Program-made: the position numbers and the translations under genes
Assembly: GCF_001274775.1 (NCBI RefSeq)
Contig: NZ_LGUE01000001.1
Coordinates: 251,302 to 315,301 of the forward strand
Reading direction: 5' to 3'
Length of the DNA stretch: 64,000 bases
Source: Rossellomorea marisflavi
Lineage (GTDB): Bacteria > Bacillota > Bacilli > Bacillales > Bacillaceae_B
Notes under the pieces: generated by a model
Database searches by the model: none
Seen by the model: the letters and a program-made list of their open reading frames with translations, nothing else
What the model was told of the DNA's origin: nothing
Shown here: positions 9,245-18,620 of the stretch, piece after piece
How the letters are laid out: each line of letters starts with the position of its first letter
Position numbering within the stretch: the stretch's first letter is position 1

Positions 9245-10552
9245 ATGATGCATTACGAAGACGCGGTAACTTGGATCCATTCACGCTTGCGCCTGGGGAT
9301 CAAACCGGGGCTGCAGCGCATGGAAGAACTGCTTGGGAAGCTTGGGAACCCCCATCGATCAATCAGGGCCGTCCATATCGGAGGGACGAATGGGAAGGGA
9401 TCCACGGTCACCTTCCTGCGGAATATCCTCCAGGAAGCGGGCTACACAGTGGGAACGTTCACTTCTCCGTATTTCGAGAGATTCAATGAGCGGATCAGCA
9501 TGAATGGGGTTCCGATATCCGATGAAGCCCTGACTTCTCTCGTCGAACGCGTGAAACCGATCGCTGAGGAAATGGAGGATTCCGAATGGGGGGGACCATC
9601 GGAATTCGAAGTGATCACGGCCATGAATTTTTTGTATTTTGCCGAATATGAAACCCCGGACATCGTACTTGAGGAAGTCGGACTCGGAGGAAGGCTCGAT
9701 TCTACCAACGTCATCACCCCGCTCGTTTCCGTCATCACGAGCATCGGGATGGACCATATGCAGTTCTTGGGGAACTCCCTGGAGGACATCGCTTTTGAAA
9801 AAGCGGGGATCATCAAAGCCGGCGTCCCGGTCGTATCGGGGGTATCACAACCCGAAGCTGCTGCAGTCATTTCTGAGCAAGCTGAACAGAAACATAGCCA
9901 ACTCCACGTATTGGGAGAAGGATTTTCGGCCGTCTCCATGGAACATTTACCTGACGGGGAACGTTTCCGCTATGAAGAGGGTGGCACTACAGAATCGTTC
10001 GATATGACCATGTTCGGGATGCATCAGGTGCAAAATGCCGCCGTATCCATAAAAGTAGCGGGGCTTCTCGGTGAACATGGGTTCCGGATCGATCCGGTGC
10101 ATATGAAACGGGGACTCCTGAAGGCGTACTGGCCTGGAAGGATGGAAAAGGTCTCGGATACCCCATTGATCTTCCTCGATGGCGCCCATAATCCTGAAGG
10201 CGTGGCGGCCCTCGTCTCCACTATTCAGGAGCGCTTCCAAGGAATGCGTGTATCGAGTTTATTCGCCGCCCTCAAAGATAAAGATCTGAAGCCGATGATC
10301 GAACCGCTGAAAACCGCCGTCGATCACCTGGTCCTCACGCAATTTGATTTCCCGAGGGCTGCTTCCGGCAGTGAACTGCGCGAACTTGCAGGTGGGGGAA
10401 CGGTTGAAGTCGATTGGAAGCAGTTTGTGGAAGAGTATGTGGCCACTGCAAGGGAAGGGGAAGTCCTTCTTATTACGGGTTCACTCTACTTCCTATCGGA
10501 AGTAAAACCATATTTATTGAAAAAATTAGAAAATAATAGAATTAATAAGTGA
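9245..10552 (+). CDS. folC: Folylpolyglutamate synthase / dihydrofolate synthase (FolC)
   Basis: An ATP-dependent ligase of the Mur ligase family that adds glutamate to folates; the Bacillus enzyme also makes dihydrofolate from dihydropteroate. The P-loop is IGGTNGKGSTVTF (about residues 43-55), and the Mur-type LDGAHNPEG motif of the C-terminal domain is present near residue 310. The 435 residues fit the family. The ATG at 9245 is nine bases after AAGGAGG; the next codon is also ATG. In B. subtilis folC is followed by comC; here a 10-kb pilus block comes between. Confidence 0.96.
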   Translation: MMHYEDAVTWIHSRLRLGIKPGLQRMEELLGKLGNPHRSIRAVHIGGTNGKGSTVTFLRNILQEAGYTVGTFTSPYFERFNERISMNGVPISDEALTSLVERVKPIAEEMEDSEWGGPSEFEVITAMNFLYFAEYETPDIVLEEVGLGGRLDSTNVITPLVSVITSIGMDHMQFLGNSLEDIAFEKAGIIKAGVPVVSGVSQPEAAAVISEQAEQKHSQLHVLGEGFSAVSMEHLPDGERFRYEEGGTTESFDMTMFGMHQVQNAAVSIKVAGLLGEHGFRIDPVHMKRGLLKAYWPGRMEKVSDTPLIFLDGAHNPEGVAALVSTIQERFQGMRVSSLFAALKDKDLKPMIEPLKTAVDHLVLTQFDFPRAASGSELRELAGGGTVEVDWKQFVEEYVATAREGEVLLITGSLYFLSEVKPYLLKKLENNRINK

Positions 10553-10577
10553 CTTTAATGGGGTACTCTGATAAAAT
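10549..10577 (+). promoter_or_regulatory. Possible promoter of the GAF-GGDEF gene
   Basis: GTGACT (10549-10554), 17-base spacer, TAAAAT (10572-10577). The -35 overlaps the folC stop codon. No terminator separates folC from the next gene, so readthrough is also possible. Confidence 0.45.
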
Positions 10578-10640
10578 ATTCGTAAACTTGTGACTATTTA
10601 ACTAGATGAGCAAGAGATCAGAATATTGTGAGGGATGGCC

Positions 10641-12353
10641 ATGCCGCTTTCGTTGAGTAAAAAAGTATCGATTCTAATTGCGTGGCTTGCTGTTGTACCG
10701 GCAGGCCTCTATTTTACCTATCTTCAGTATCCTCCTGAAAACGTGAGCGGCAATGGAGGGACGCTGATCAGCCTCATCATATTCGCAGCCATCATCCTGT
10801 TCATGCCCATCGTCATCAACGGAACGGCCATCTTCCTCATTCAGTGGGTGACCCTGGCAGCCTTCATCAAATACGGCCTGTTTGTCGAGATCTTACTCAT
10901 GCAGCTGTCCATCATCCCATTTGTATTCAGATTGAGGGTGGCAAAGCAGGATTGGCATCGCCTGCCCCTCAATTCCATGATGTTCTTCCTTGTCTCCCTC
11001 TTCAGCGGACTGCTATTCTTCGGACTCGGAGGAATCGTTGGATCGAAGGGAATCGAGACCCTTATCCTGCCGATCCTGTTTTATCAGGTGGCTTCGGTCC
11101 TCATCAATCAGATCCTTCTGTATGCCTATTTGCGATTCATGGTCGGGGAACCGATTGGGTTTTTCAGTAAGGATTTCATCTGGGACCTTATCTATAATAT
11201 GATCATGCTTCCGTTGGCCCTCTCTCTTTACTATCTCACCTTCCAGCTGGGGGTATTTGCGTCGATCCTCATCGGGGTCCCGTTCATCAGCTTGACGATC
11301 ATCATGAAACTATATAATTCATCTGAGAAGATCAACCTTTACCTGCAAAAAGCAGGAGAGATCGGACACCAGCTCACAGAGAGGTTGAAGGTGACCGAAG
11401 TATTGGATATCTTCATCGAGAAAATCACTTCTACACTCCCTGTCGAGTATGCGTACATCCTCGATTGCTATGACCCGGATCTCGTTTTGATCCGAAGGGT
11501 GGAAAATGGCCGGCGCATGCCGAATGATCTGCCCCCTTTGAAGAAAGGGGAGGGCCTCAGCGGTAGGGTGTGGGACAGCGGCGAATCCATGCTCTTCACG
11601 TCCAAGAAAGAATGGCAGGATATTGCCGAGGGCTACATGCCGGAAGACGTGGAGAGCGTCCTGTGCGTCCCCATCGTGAGGAATCAGAAAGTGAGGGGGA
11701 TCCTGCTTCTTGCGACGTCGAAGAAAAAGGCATATGAAAAAATGCAGCTGATGATCGTGGATATACTATGCTCTTATTTCGGCGTGGCCATGGAAAATGC
11801 GCGTCATCACGAAATGACCAAACACAATAGCGAACGATGTGCCCTCACAGACCTTTACAATTACCGTTACTTCGAAGATCTTCTCGCACTGGAATTCAAT
11901 TATCTGGAGAGCGGCCAGCGCCGATGCCTTTCCCTTATCATGCTTGACCTGGATCATTTCAAGGCCATCAATGATACGTATGGGCATCAGGGAGGGAATG
12001 AAATTCTGAAGGGACTTTCGAACCATCTCGTGGAATTGATCGGCGTTGCCGGGACCGTCGCCCGTTACGGCGGTGAAGAGTTCGTGATCCTCCTGCCTGA
12101 TATTGAAAATCAGCCGGCGTTCCAGATAGCGGAAAAAGTCCGTCGGCACATTGCAGATACTCCATTCCTTCTTCATGATTCCCTGAATGGTCAGGACAGG
12201 CGGAAGATGGTGAGGATCACGGCAAGCATAGGGGTTGCGACAGCACCGGTTGATGCAGATGATCCCCTGGCTCTGATCAGGCACGCAGACCGTGCTCTCT
12301 ATACAGGTGCAAAGCAGCTTGGACGGAACCGGGTTGCTCAATATGTGAAGTGA
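10641..12353 (+). CDS. Membrane-anchored GAF-GGDEF diguanylate cyclase
   Basis: A 570-residue protein predicted to make cyclic di-GMP from two GTP. Residues 1-235 hold six or more hydrophobic segments, a membrane sensor region. A GAF domain follows (about 245-390), then a GGDEF domain (about 400-565). The active-site motif is intact as GGEEF (477-481, in ARYGGEEFV). The inhibitory I-site RxxD, expected five residues before it, is absent (GVAG), so product inhibition is unlikely. The ATG at 10641 is six bases after GAGGG; an ATG at 10635 overlaps that site. The gene sits between folC and the pilus operon with its own terminator. This suggests it supplies c-di-GMP to PilB, which is inference. 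Confidence 0.88.
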   Translation: MPLSLSKKVSILIAWLAVVPAGLYFTYLQYPPENVSGNGGTLISLIIFAAIILFMPIVINGTAIFLIQWVTLAAFIKYGLFVEILLMQLSIIPFVFRLRVAKQDWHRLPLNSMMFFLVSLFSGLLFFGLGGIVGSKGIETLILPILFYQVASVLINQILLYAYLRFMVGEPIGFFSKDFIWDLIYNMIMLPLALSLYYLTFQLGVFASILIGVPFISLTIIMKLYNSSEKINLYLQKAGEIGHQLTERLKVTEVLDIFIEKITSTLPVEYAYILDCYDPDLVLIRRVENGRRMPNDLPPLKKGEGLSGRVWDSGESMLFTSKKEWQDIAEGYMPEDVESVLCVPIVRNQKVRGILLLATSKKKAYEKMQLMIVDILCSYFGVAMENARHHEMTKHNSERCALTDLYNYRYFEDLLALEFNYLESGQRRCLSLIMLDLDHFKAINDTYGHQGGNEILKGLSNHLVELIGVAGTVARYGGEEFVILLPDIENQPAFQIAEKVRRHIADTPFLLHDSLNGQDRRKMVRITASIGVATAPVDADDPLALIRHADRALYTGAKQLGRNRVAQYVK

Positions 12354-12355
12354 AA

Positions 12356-12390
12356 AGAAACGCGGCTGACGGGCCGCGTTTCTTTTTTTT
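12356..12390 (+). terminator. Terminator after the GGDEF gene
   Basis: AGAAACGCGG pairs with CCGCGTTTCT around a short loop, followed by eight T. It marks the GGDEF gene as transcriptionally separate from the pilus operon. Confidence 0.93.
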
Positions 12391-12407
12391 GCAAGAAATG
12401 AGTTTTT

Positions 12408-12437
12408 TTGATTTTTTTCGTATAAGCCTATTATCAT
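12408..12437 (+). promoter_or_regulatory. Possible promoter of the pilus operon
   Basis: TTGATT (12408-12413), 18-base spacer, TATCAT (12432-12437), in an AT-rich stretch between the terminator and the first gene of the operon. Other AT-rich -10-like strings (TATATT at 12473) are also present, so the exact site is uncertain. Confidence 0.3.
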
Positions 12438-12517
12438 ATTCCAAAATACCCATAGATGAGATAGACTAGGATTATATTGGAATCGGATGAATCTTTTTAC
12501 TTACTTATAGAGGAGTT

Positions 12518-13711
12518 GTGAGCAACGTGGCTTATCTATTTATCTGCATCACCGCCATCATACTGATCCCCATCCTGTATGTGGTTCCCATGGGATTATC
12601 ACTGAAAGGGAAGCATCTTGTAGCTTCGAGTACCTTTCTCCTTTCCATGGTCGGTGCGGCGGCTTCTGCCACCTATCCCCTTTGGATGATCCTGCTTATG
12701 GTGGCAGTGACCGTGTGCCTGATGGCCTATCTCATGGATCAGCGGGTCTCAGGCTTGTTCAGCAGCTTAGTGCCGGCAGGAGATGGCGCCATGGCAGGGA
12801 TATTGAACGATGTGAAAGAGCCGGATAAAACAGAACCTATCATACATAGTGTGAAGGAAGATACGCGTGAGGAAACAGAAGCGGTATCAGAGATGGCTGC
12901 AACAGTCGAGGTTCAGCCGCCTTTGGAAGTGGAAGATGACGAAAGCGAATGGTTTGTGGAATCCGTGAATGAAGGAATGGAGCCGGAAACTTCCGTGTCG
13001 GATGATGAACTTGAACTGGAAGAGGATGAGCTCATGCTGGGTTCATGGTTTGAAAATGCCGAACCGGCTGAGGGATCGGAAGAAGATCCTGAACTGATGT
13101 TCATCCAGCCCGCTGAGCCTCCCCTTCAAGACGTTCAGGAAGACGATACGATCACTACGTATATGGAGGAGCTCTTTGAAGAAGGAAACAGTACGGATGA
13201 ACAGGAAGACGGTCAGCTGCCTGTATCCGTCCCTGGGCTCGAGGATCTTTCAAACGAGATAATCGAAGAAGGGCCCCTGGTAACAGAAGAGGAGAAGGAC
13301 GATATTCTTGAAGAAGATAGAGTTGATGCCAGTCCGGAAGAGGAAGACCACCTCCTTCTCGAAGACAACCCCTCTCATGAAGAATGGGAGGATCTGCAGG
13401 AGGAGCCGGTGTCCCGGTCGCGCATTGACGGACCAATCATGAAGACGATGCTCGAGATCATCGCCTTATCAGAAACGTCCCTTCCGGAAGAAGCATTTCA
13501 GGAGCTGGTGAATTCCTACCTGCACCCGGACCTCCATGACAGAGATTACTACACGTTTGCCAAAATGTTGATTGATCATCACCTTGCGCATGCTCAGTTT
13601 GAGAAGTGTTCGACCTTCATCACCGGGATCGAAAAGCGGTTCCATTCCTATGGATATTTGTCGGAAGAACTTAGCCATATAAAGCAATATGCCCAACATC
13701 AAATGAACTAG
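12518..13711 (+). CDS. Acidic membrane protein at the head of the pilus operon
   Basis: I do not recognise this 397-residue protein. It has two or three hydrophobic segments within the first 75 residues (such as YLFICITAIILIPILYVV), then about 230 strongly acidic residues rich in Glu and Asp. It ends in a more ordered domain of about 85 residues (from DGPIMKTMLEIIALSETSLP) that looks helical. The layout suggests a membrane anchor, a flexible spacer and a cytoplasmic interaction domain. The GTG at 12518 is only two bases from GAGGAG; a GTG at 12527 is a possible start. It begins the pilus operon and is 15 bases before the PRC-barrel gene, so a role in pilus assembly or its control is likely but unproven. 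Confidence 0.75.
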   Translation: MSNVAYLFICITAIILIPILYVVPMGLSLKGKHLVASSTFLLSMVGAAASATYPLWMILLMVAVTVCLMAYLMDQRVSGLFSSLVPAGDGAMAGILNDVKEPDKTEPIIHSVKEDTREETEAVSEMAATVEVQPPLEVEDDESEWFVESVNEGMEPETSVSDDELELEEDELMLGSWFENAEPAEGSEEDPELMFIQPAEPPLQDVQEDDTITTYMEELFEEGNSTDEQEDGQLPVSVPGLEDLSNEIIEEGPLVTEEEKDDILEEDRVDASPEEEDHLLLEDNPSHEEWEDLQEEPVSRSRIDGPIMKTMLEIIALSETSLPEEAFQELVNSYLHPDLHDRDYYTFAKMLIDHHLAHAQFEKCSTFITGIEKRFHSYGYLSEELSHIKQYAQHQMN

Positions 13712-13726
13712 AATAGGAGAATATCA

Positions 13727-14494
13727 ATGAAAAAGAGTACTGAAATCCAATCCCTACCCATCATCAACATTTCGGACGGCAGTGAAATCGGGAAGGTCCG
13801 CTCCCTTGTTGTCAACCCTGAGAAAGGATCAGTCGACTTCCTGACAGTGGAGCATGAAGACTGGCAGATCAGCGTAAGGGCCATCCCGTTCAAAAAGGTC
13901 GTGGGGATCGGTGAATACGCCGTCACGGTGGAACATGAGAATGCTGTCATCGACCTGAATGAAATCCCCATCGCCAACTCCCTTGTGAACAAAAAGATCC
14001 GTGTAACAGATGCCCGCCTCATGACGAGGAAGGGGCAGATGATCGGCGAAATCGTCGAGTTCCATGTGGACGATGAAAGCGGAGCGATCCGGACCCTTGA
14101 AGTGAAAAGCAAAAGTGACTCGTACTATCTTGATTCCCCTCATGTGCTGACGTGGGGAAAGGATATCGTCATCGTTAAAGAAGATGCTGCCGAGTACTTC
14201 CGGGAAACCCTCGTAGAAGTGGAAGTGGAAGACATTTCGACGCCGCGGGAAGTCGTTGTCATGGAGGAACCGGTTGTCATTCAGGAAGCAGCTGCCACGC
14301 AGGCTGACGGGCTGAAGGACATCGAAAACAGGCAAATGGAACTTCTCGTCGGAAGGCAGACGGCAGAAGATATCTTCAGTCTAGAGGGTGAACTGCTCAT
14401 ACCGAAGGGTGCGGAGCTGACCCGGACGGACATCCAATCGGTCAAGGAAGCGGGTCCATCCGTCTTTGTTGAATTGACCATGAACATCAGATAA
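13727..14494 (+). CDS. PRC-barrel domain protein of the pilus operon
   Basis: A 255-residue soluble protein with two PRC-barrel-like repeats. The first is at about 5-75 (IINISDGSEIGKVRSLVVNP) and the second at about 90-160 (NKKIRVTDARLMTRKGQMIG). An acidic linker and a third beta-rich part (from about 205, LLVGRQTAEDIFSLEGELLI) follow. PRC-barrels are small beta-barrel adaptor domains found in RimM and photosynthetic reaction-centre H subunits. It has no signal peptide or membrane segment, so it should be cytoplasmic. AGGAGA precedes the ATG. Such a protein is not part of the standard pilus machine; in this operon it may be an adaptor on the cytoplasmic side, which is inference. Confidence 0.8.
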   Translation: MKKSTEIQSLPIINISDGSEIGKVRSLVVNPEKGSVDFLTVEHEDWQISVRAIPFKKVVGIGEYAVTVEHENAVIDLNEIPIANSLVNKKIRVTDARLMTRKGQMIGEIVEFHVDDESGAIRTLEVKSKSDSYYLDSPHVLTWGKDIVIVKEDAAEYFRETLVEVEVEDISTPREVVVMEEPVVIQEAAATQADGLKDIENRQMELLVGRQTAEDIFSLEGELLIPKGAELTRTDIQSVKEAGPSVFVELTMNIR

Positions 14495-14507
14495 GGGGGC
14501 GCATCAG

Positions 14508-15905
14508 ATGAAAAATCGGCACCTGATCCAATTATTGGCCCCTATGTTCATCATGACCGTTTTATACGTCGGTGTATCGCAGCTGGGTGTTTTCCTTTAT
14601 GAAAAAATAACGTCGGTTTCATTCATACAAAACGCAGAGGCGGCATCAGTGGACCTGTCGGGGAAAACAAAGAAGCAGGCGATAAAGCTTCTTGAAACGA
14701 AGGTCGAGTCGTGGAAGGGGGAGCAGGAAATCATGCTCTCATTCGATGGCCGCGACGTCCTTCTGGAGTCCGATGCCATCGCATTCCATTTCAAAGAATC
14801 TGTCGGGGCGTTGAAGGAACAGGGGAATTCCCCATTGATCGTTTCGATCGATGAAGCCGGATTGAACGGCTTCATCGAAGAACGATTCCCGGGTTATCAC
14901 CTGGATCAGTTCCCGGGACTCCAAAAAAGGATTGAGGATGCCACGTCCATGCTGAAGGTGGAGGAAACGATCAACCTGGATGAGTACTTCGAAGGGGAAG
15001 AAAATGTCTTCTATGCAGGGGAGCTTGATAAGATCGAAGTCACTCCAGGGCTTTCATCGTTCATCGACGCCAATCCTGTGATCGATATCCCTGCGAATGC
15101 ACGATTTTCGTTCCTGGAGTTTCTTGATTCAAATGGTTCTTCAGTAAGTTCTCCCGACGATCTCGGTCCGGTCGCTTCCTTGCTGTACGAGCTGATTTTG
15201 CACACAGACCTTGCGATTGCCGAGCGCAATATCTCCACGGGTCTCCCGCCGTATGCAACCCTCGGTCTTGAAGCGAGGGTGAATCCTGTCACAGGACAGG
15301 ATCTCGTATTCATGAATGCACGGGATTCAGCTTATACGGTGACCTTCTCCCTCCATGACAATACGCTGAAGGCACAGATTTCCGGCATGGCGAGCCCGTA
15401 TGAATACAAGGTGAGGACGACCGGGAAGAAGGAATACCCGCCGCGCGTCGTGAAGCAGTTCAGCGCCTTCATCCCCCAGGGAGTCCTAGCGACCACACAA
15501 GAAGGCAAAAAGGGAAGGCTGATCACCGTCTACCGGGATAAGTATTCTTCCGACGGAGATGTGATCGATGAAGAGCGGATCAGTGAAGATTTTTACGCCC
15601 CGGCAAATCGCGTGGAAATCTGGCCGCTCAACGCCGCCGAAACCGATGCAACCCAATCGGACGACGTATCCGTCCAGGATCAGGAAGATGAAGATGGAAG
15701 CAGTGAGTCGGACAGTGAAGGAAGCACGGAAGGCATCCGGGAAGATTCCCCCGAGATCGAAGGGGATGACGCCGCCCCTGCCGATGAGGAAGAAGGCGCA
15801 ATGGATGAGCAGCAATCACCGGACGGCAACAAAAATGGAACAGCGGATAAGAAGGATTCATCCGATGTGAAAACCGCCACAAAAAAGAAAAAGGAAGAAA
15901 AGTGA
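14508..15905 (+). CDS. Secreted or anchored VanW/G5-like protein of the pilus operon
   Basis: A 465-residue protein with one N-terminal membrane segment (about 8-30), so most of it faces the outside. A domain at about 45-210 resembles the peptidoglycan-binding region that often precedes VanW. A VanW-like segment follows (about 225-305, LAIAERNISTGLPPYATLG). Next is a G5-like stretch (about 310-375, GRLITVYRDKYSSDGDV) and then a low-complexity, acidic and Ser-rich tail ending in a Lys-rich segment. VanW and G5 domains occur in Gram-positive cell-wall proteins. It is placed 13 bases before pilB, so it may help the pilus cross or anchor in the thick wall. This function is inferred only from domains and position. 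Confidence 0.75.
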   Translation: MKNRHLIQLLAPMFIMTVLYVGVSQLGVFLYEKITSVSFIQNAEAASVDLSGKTKKQAIKLLETKVESWKGEQEIMLSFDGRDVLLESDAIAFHFKESVGALKEQGNSPLIVSIDEAGLNGFIEERFPGYHLDQFPGLQKRIEDATSMLKVEETINLDEYFEGEENVFYAGELDKIEVTPGLSSFIDANPVIDIPANARFSFLEFLDSNGSSVSSPDDLGPVASLLYELILHTDLAIAERNISTGLPPYATLGLEARVNPVTGQDLVFMNARDSAYTVTFSLHDNTLKAQISGMASPYEYKVRTTGKKEYPPRVVKQFSAFIPQGVLATTQEGKKGRLITVYRDKYSSDGDVIDEERISEDFYAPANRVEIWPLNAAETDATQSDDVSVQDQEDEDGSSESDSEGSTEGIREDSPEIEGDDAAPADEEEGAMDEQQSPDGNKNGTADKKDSSDVKTATKKKKEEK

Positions 15906-15918
15906 AGGAGGGTCATCC

Positions 15919-17574
15919 ATGACGACAACCCGGAAAAGGCTTGGGGATCTCCTGGTCGAAGCGGGGATCATCTCTGAAGAGCAGCTTCAGGAAACGCTTG
16001 CCGACAAAGTGAAGGGTCAGAAGACGGGAGATGCCCTCCTCCAGAAGGGCTTCATCACGGAGCAGCAGCTCATCGAAGTGCTGGAGTTTCAGCTCGGTAT
16101 TCCACACGTCAGCCTGTATCGCTATCCGTTCGAGGCGAATCTGTTTCACCTGATTCCGAAGGAGACGGCCAAAAGGACGCTGATGATCCCGCTTAAGACC
16201 GAGGGGGACCGCCTGTTTGTGGCCATGAATGACCCCCTTGATTTCTACGCCATTGAAGATTTGCGATTGGCCACGGGTTTCAAAATCGATCCGGCGATCG
16301 CGACGAAGGATGATATCTTGAAGGTCATCAATAAATATTATGACCTTGAAGAAGGGTTTGAAGAGCTTTTCCGTGAGGAACAGGTGCAGGTCGACGAGCC
16401 GTCCGTGACCGATGCGGAGTCGCCCATCGTCCGCCTTGTGAACCAGATCCTCTCCAATGCAGTGACGCAAAAGGCGAGTGATATCCATATCGATCCACAG
16501 GAGACCAAGGTGGCGATCCGCTTCAGGGTCGACGGCATCCTCCGGACAGAGCGGAATCTCCCGAAGCATATGCAGAGCATGCTCCTTGCCCGCTTGAAGA
16601 TCATGGCCAACCTGGATATCACGGAGTTCAGGGTTCCACAAGATGGCAGGATGAAGGCGAATGTCGATGTCCACCCAATCGATCTCAGGGTTTCCACCCT
16701 CCCGACCGTATACGGAGAAAAGATCGTCCTGCGCCTTCTTGATCTCGGCTCGCAGCTCAATGACCTACAAAAGCTCGGCTTCAATAAAGTGAACCACCAG
16801 CGATTCATGAATCTGATCAAACAGCCGACGGGCATCGTCCTCATCACGGGGCCGACGGGGTCGGGGAAATCATCGACCCTCTATGCCGCACTCAATCATC
16901 TTAACAGTGAAGAAGTGAATATCATCACCGTCGAAGATCCCGTTGAGTACCAGCTTGAAGGCATCAATCAGATTTCTGTGAACCAACAGGTCGGCCTGAC
17001 GTTCGCGAAGGGACTCAGGGCGATCCTGCGCCAGGATCCCAATGTGATCATGGTCGGGGAAATCCGTGACAAAGAAACGGTCGAGGTATCGATCCGCGCA
17101 TCCCTGACGGGGCATCTCGTCCTGAGTACCCTTCATACGAATGATTCGATCTCCACGATCACCCGTCTTCTCGACATGGGTGTGGAGCCGTTCCTTGTCG
17201 CGTCTTCCCTGAGCGGAGTCGTCGCACAGCGGTTGATCCGCAGGGTCTGCCGCGACTGCAAGCAGGTCGTACCGGCCACGGCCCGGGAAATCGGGATCTT
17301 TGCCAAAAGGGGCATGAAGATAGAAAACATCACCCGCGGAACCGGATGCTCATCCTGTAATATGACGGGGTACAAGGGGCGGATCGCAATCCATGAAATC
17401 CTCGTGATGAATGAAGAAATGAAGAAAGTCATCCTGAACGACGAGCCGATTTCGAAACTGCGGGAGCTCGCCGTACGCAACAAAACCATATTCCTTGTGG
17501 ATGATGGACTTTTGAAGGTGAAACAGGGATTGACGACAACGGAAGAAGTGTTACGAGTTTCCATAGCAGAGTAG
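15919..17574 (+). CDS. pilB: Type IV pilus assembly ATPase PilB
   Basis: The hexameric ATPase that powers pilus extension. It has 551 residues. The N-terminal 60 residues carry two copies of the MshEN c-di-GMP-binding motif: KRLGDLLVEAGIISEEQL, then KTGDALLQKGFITEQQL, which departs from consensus at the first Arg-Leu. The ATPase core has Walker A GPTGSGKS (311-318), the Asp box EDPVEYQ, Walker B RQDPNVIMVGEIRD and the His box LSTLHTND. A tetracysteine zinc site (CRDCK near 445, CSSCN near 480) is typical of PilB/GspE extension ATPases and absent from PilT. Genes on either side are 8 to 13 bases away. Confidence 0.96.
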   Translation: MTTTRKRLGDLLVEAGIISEEQLQETLADKVKGQKTGDALLQKGFITEQQLIEVLEFQLGIPHVSLYRYPFEANLFHLIPKETAKRTLMIPLKTEGDRLFVAMNDPLDFYAIEDLRLATGFKIDPAIATKDDILKVINKYYDLEEGFEELFREEQVQVDEPSVTDAESPIVRLVNQILSNAVTQKASDIHIDPQETKVAIRFRVDGILRTERNLPKHMQSMLLARLKIMANLDITEFRVPQDGRMKANVDVHPIDLRVSTLPTVYGEKIVLRLLDLGSQLNDLQKLGFNKVNHQRFMNLIKQPTGIVLITGPTGSGKSSTLYAALNHLNSEEVNIITVEDPVEYQLEGINQISVNQQVGLTFAKGLRAILRQDPNVIMVGEIRDKETVEVSIRASLTGHLVLSTLHTNDSISTITRLLDMGVEPFLVASSLSGVVAQRLIRRVCRDCKQVVPATAREIGIFAKRGMKIENITRGTGCSSCNMTGYKGRIAIHEILVMNEEMKKVILNDEPISKLRELAVRNKTIFLVDDGLLKVKQGLTTTEEVLRVSIAE

Positions 17575-17582
17575 GTGAAAAC

Positions 17583-18620
17583 ATGAAAGATAAAATAGAT
17601 GCGCTCCTCAGAAGTGCATATGAACTCGGGGCCTCGGACATCCACCTGACCGTCGGGGCACCGCCGGTATTCCGCATCCACGGTGACCTGAAACGGTACG
17701 GGAAAGATGCCCTCTCCCCGGAAACGACCGAGGGGATGGCCAAAGCCTTGATTGCCCCGCCCATGTATACGAGTTTTGAAGACGCAGGCGAACTTGATTT
17801 CTCCTATGGCATCCCGGGTGTATCCCGGTTCAGGATCAATGCTTTCCGGCAGCGCTCCTGTGTATCCCTGGCCATCCGGGTGATCCCGACATCGATTCCG
17901 ACAATGGAGGATCTGTTCCTTCCCCATGCGCTGAAAGGGATCGCCGGAAGGCCCCAGGGCCTCTTCCTCGTGACGGGACCGACGGGCAGTGGGAAATCCA
18001 CGACCCTGGCTTCCATCATCGATCATATGAACCGGTCGATGAGGAAGCACATCATCACCCTCGAGGACCCCATCGAGTATCTTCACCGCCACGGCAGTTC
18101 CATCATCGATCAGCGGGAGGTCGGGTTTGACACGGGCTCTTTCTCAAGGGGGTTGAGGAGTGCTCTGAGGCAGGATCCAGATATCATCCTCGTAGGGGAA
18201 ATGAGGGATCTTGAAACGATCCATACGGCCATCACGGCTGCTGAGACGGGTCACCTCGTGCTGGCGACCCTTCATACCTCCAGTGCGCCGGCAACCATCG
18301 AGCGCATCGTGGACGTGTTCCCGCCTGAGCAACAGGCCCAGATCCGCGTCCAGCTTGCGTCCGTCCTGACGGGCATCCTTTCGCAGCGCCTGTTCCCGAC
18401 CGTGGACCGGAAAGGCCGCCGTGCTGCGACGGAGCTTCTATTGAATAATGCGGCAGTGGCCAATCTCATCCGTTCAGAGAAAGTGCATCAGATCCAAAAC
18501 GTCATACAGACGTCGAGGGCTTCGGGCATGCATCTTATGAGCGACAGCGTCCAGGGACTATACGAGGCGGGGATCGTCTCCAAGGAAATGGCACTGCCTT
18601 ATATCAGGGAGGGGGCGTAG
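17583..18620 (+). CDS. pilT: Type IV pilus retraction ATPase PilT
   Basis: The ATPase that drives pilus depolymerisation and hence twitching. It has 345 residues, starting with the PilT-type N-terminal domain (ASDIHLTVGAPPVFRIHG). Walker A is GPTGSGKST (about 132-140) and Walker B is RQDPDIILVGEMRD. It lacks the tetracysteine site of PilB, and its C-terminal segment (SEKVHQIQNVIQTSRASGMH) is typical of PilT. A dedicated retraction ATPase indicates dynamic pili rather than a simple competence pseudopilus, whose B. subtilis locus has only ComGA. It is tightly linked to pilB and pilC. Confidence 0.95.
   Translation: MKDKIDALLRSAYELGASDIHLTVGAPPVFRIHGDLKRYGKDALSPETTEGMAKALIAPPMYTSFEDAGELDFSYGIPGVSRFRINAFRQRSCVSLAIRVIPTSIPTMEDLFLPHALKGIAGRPQGLFLVTGPTGSGKSTTLASIIDHMNRSMRKHIITLEDPIEYLHRHGSSIIDQREVGFDTGSFSRGLRSALRQDPDIILVGEMRDLETIHTAITAAETGHLVLATLHTSSAPATIERIVDVFPPEQQAQIRVQLASVLTGILSQRLFPTVDRKGRRAATELLLNNAAVANLIRSEKVHQIQNVIQTSRASGMHLMSDSVQGLYEAGIVSKEMALPYIREGA

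Noticed and set aside
17133..18092. Long minus-strand open frame of 319 codons across pilB and pilT
   Set aside because: It is an antisense shadow of two unambiguous ATPase genes and shows no recognisable domain.
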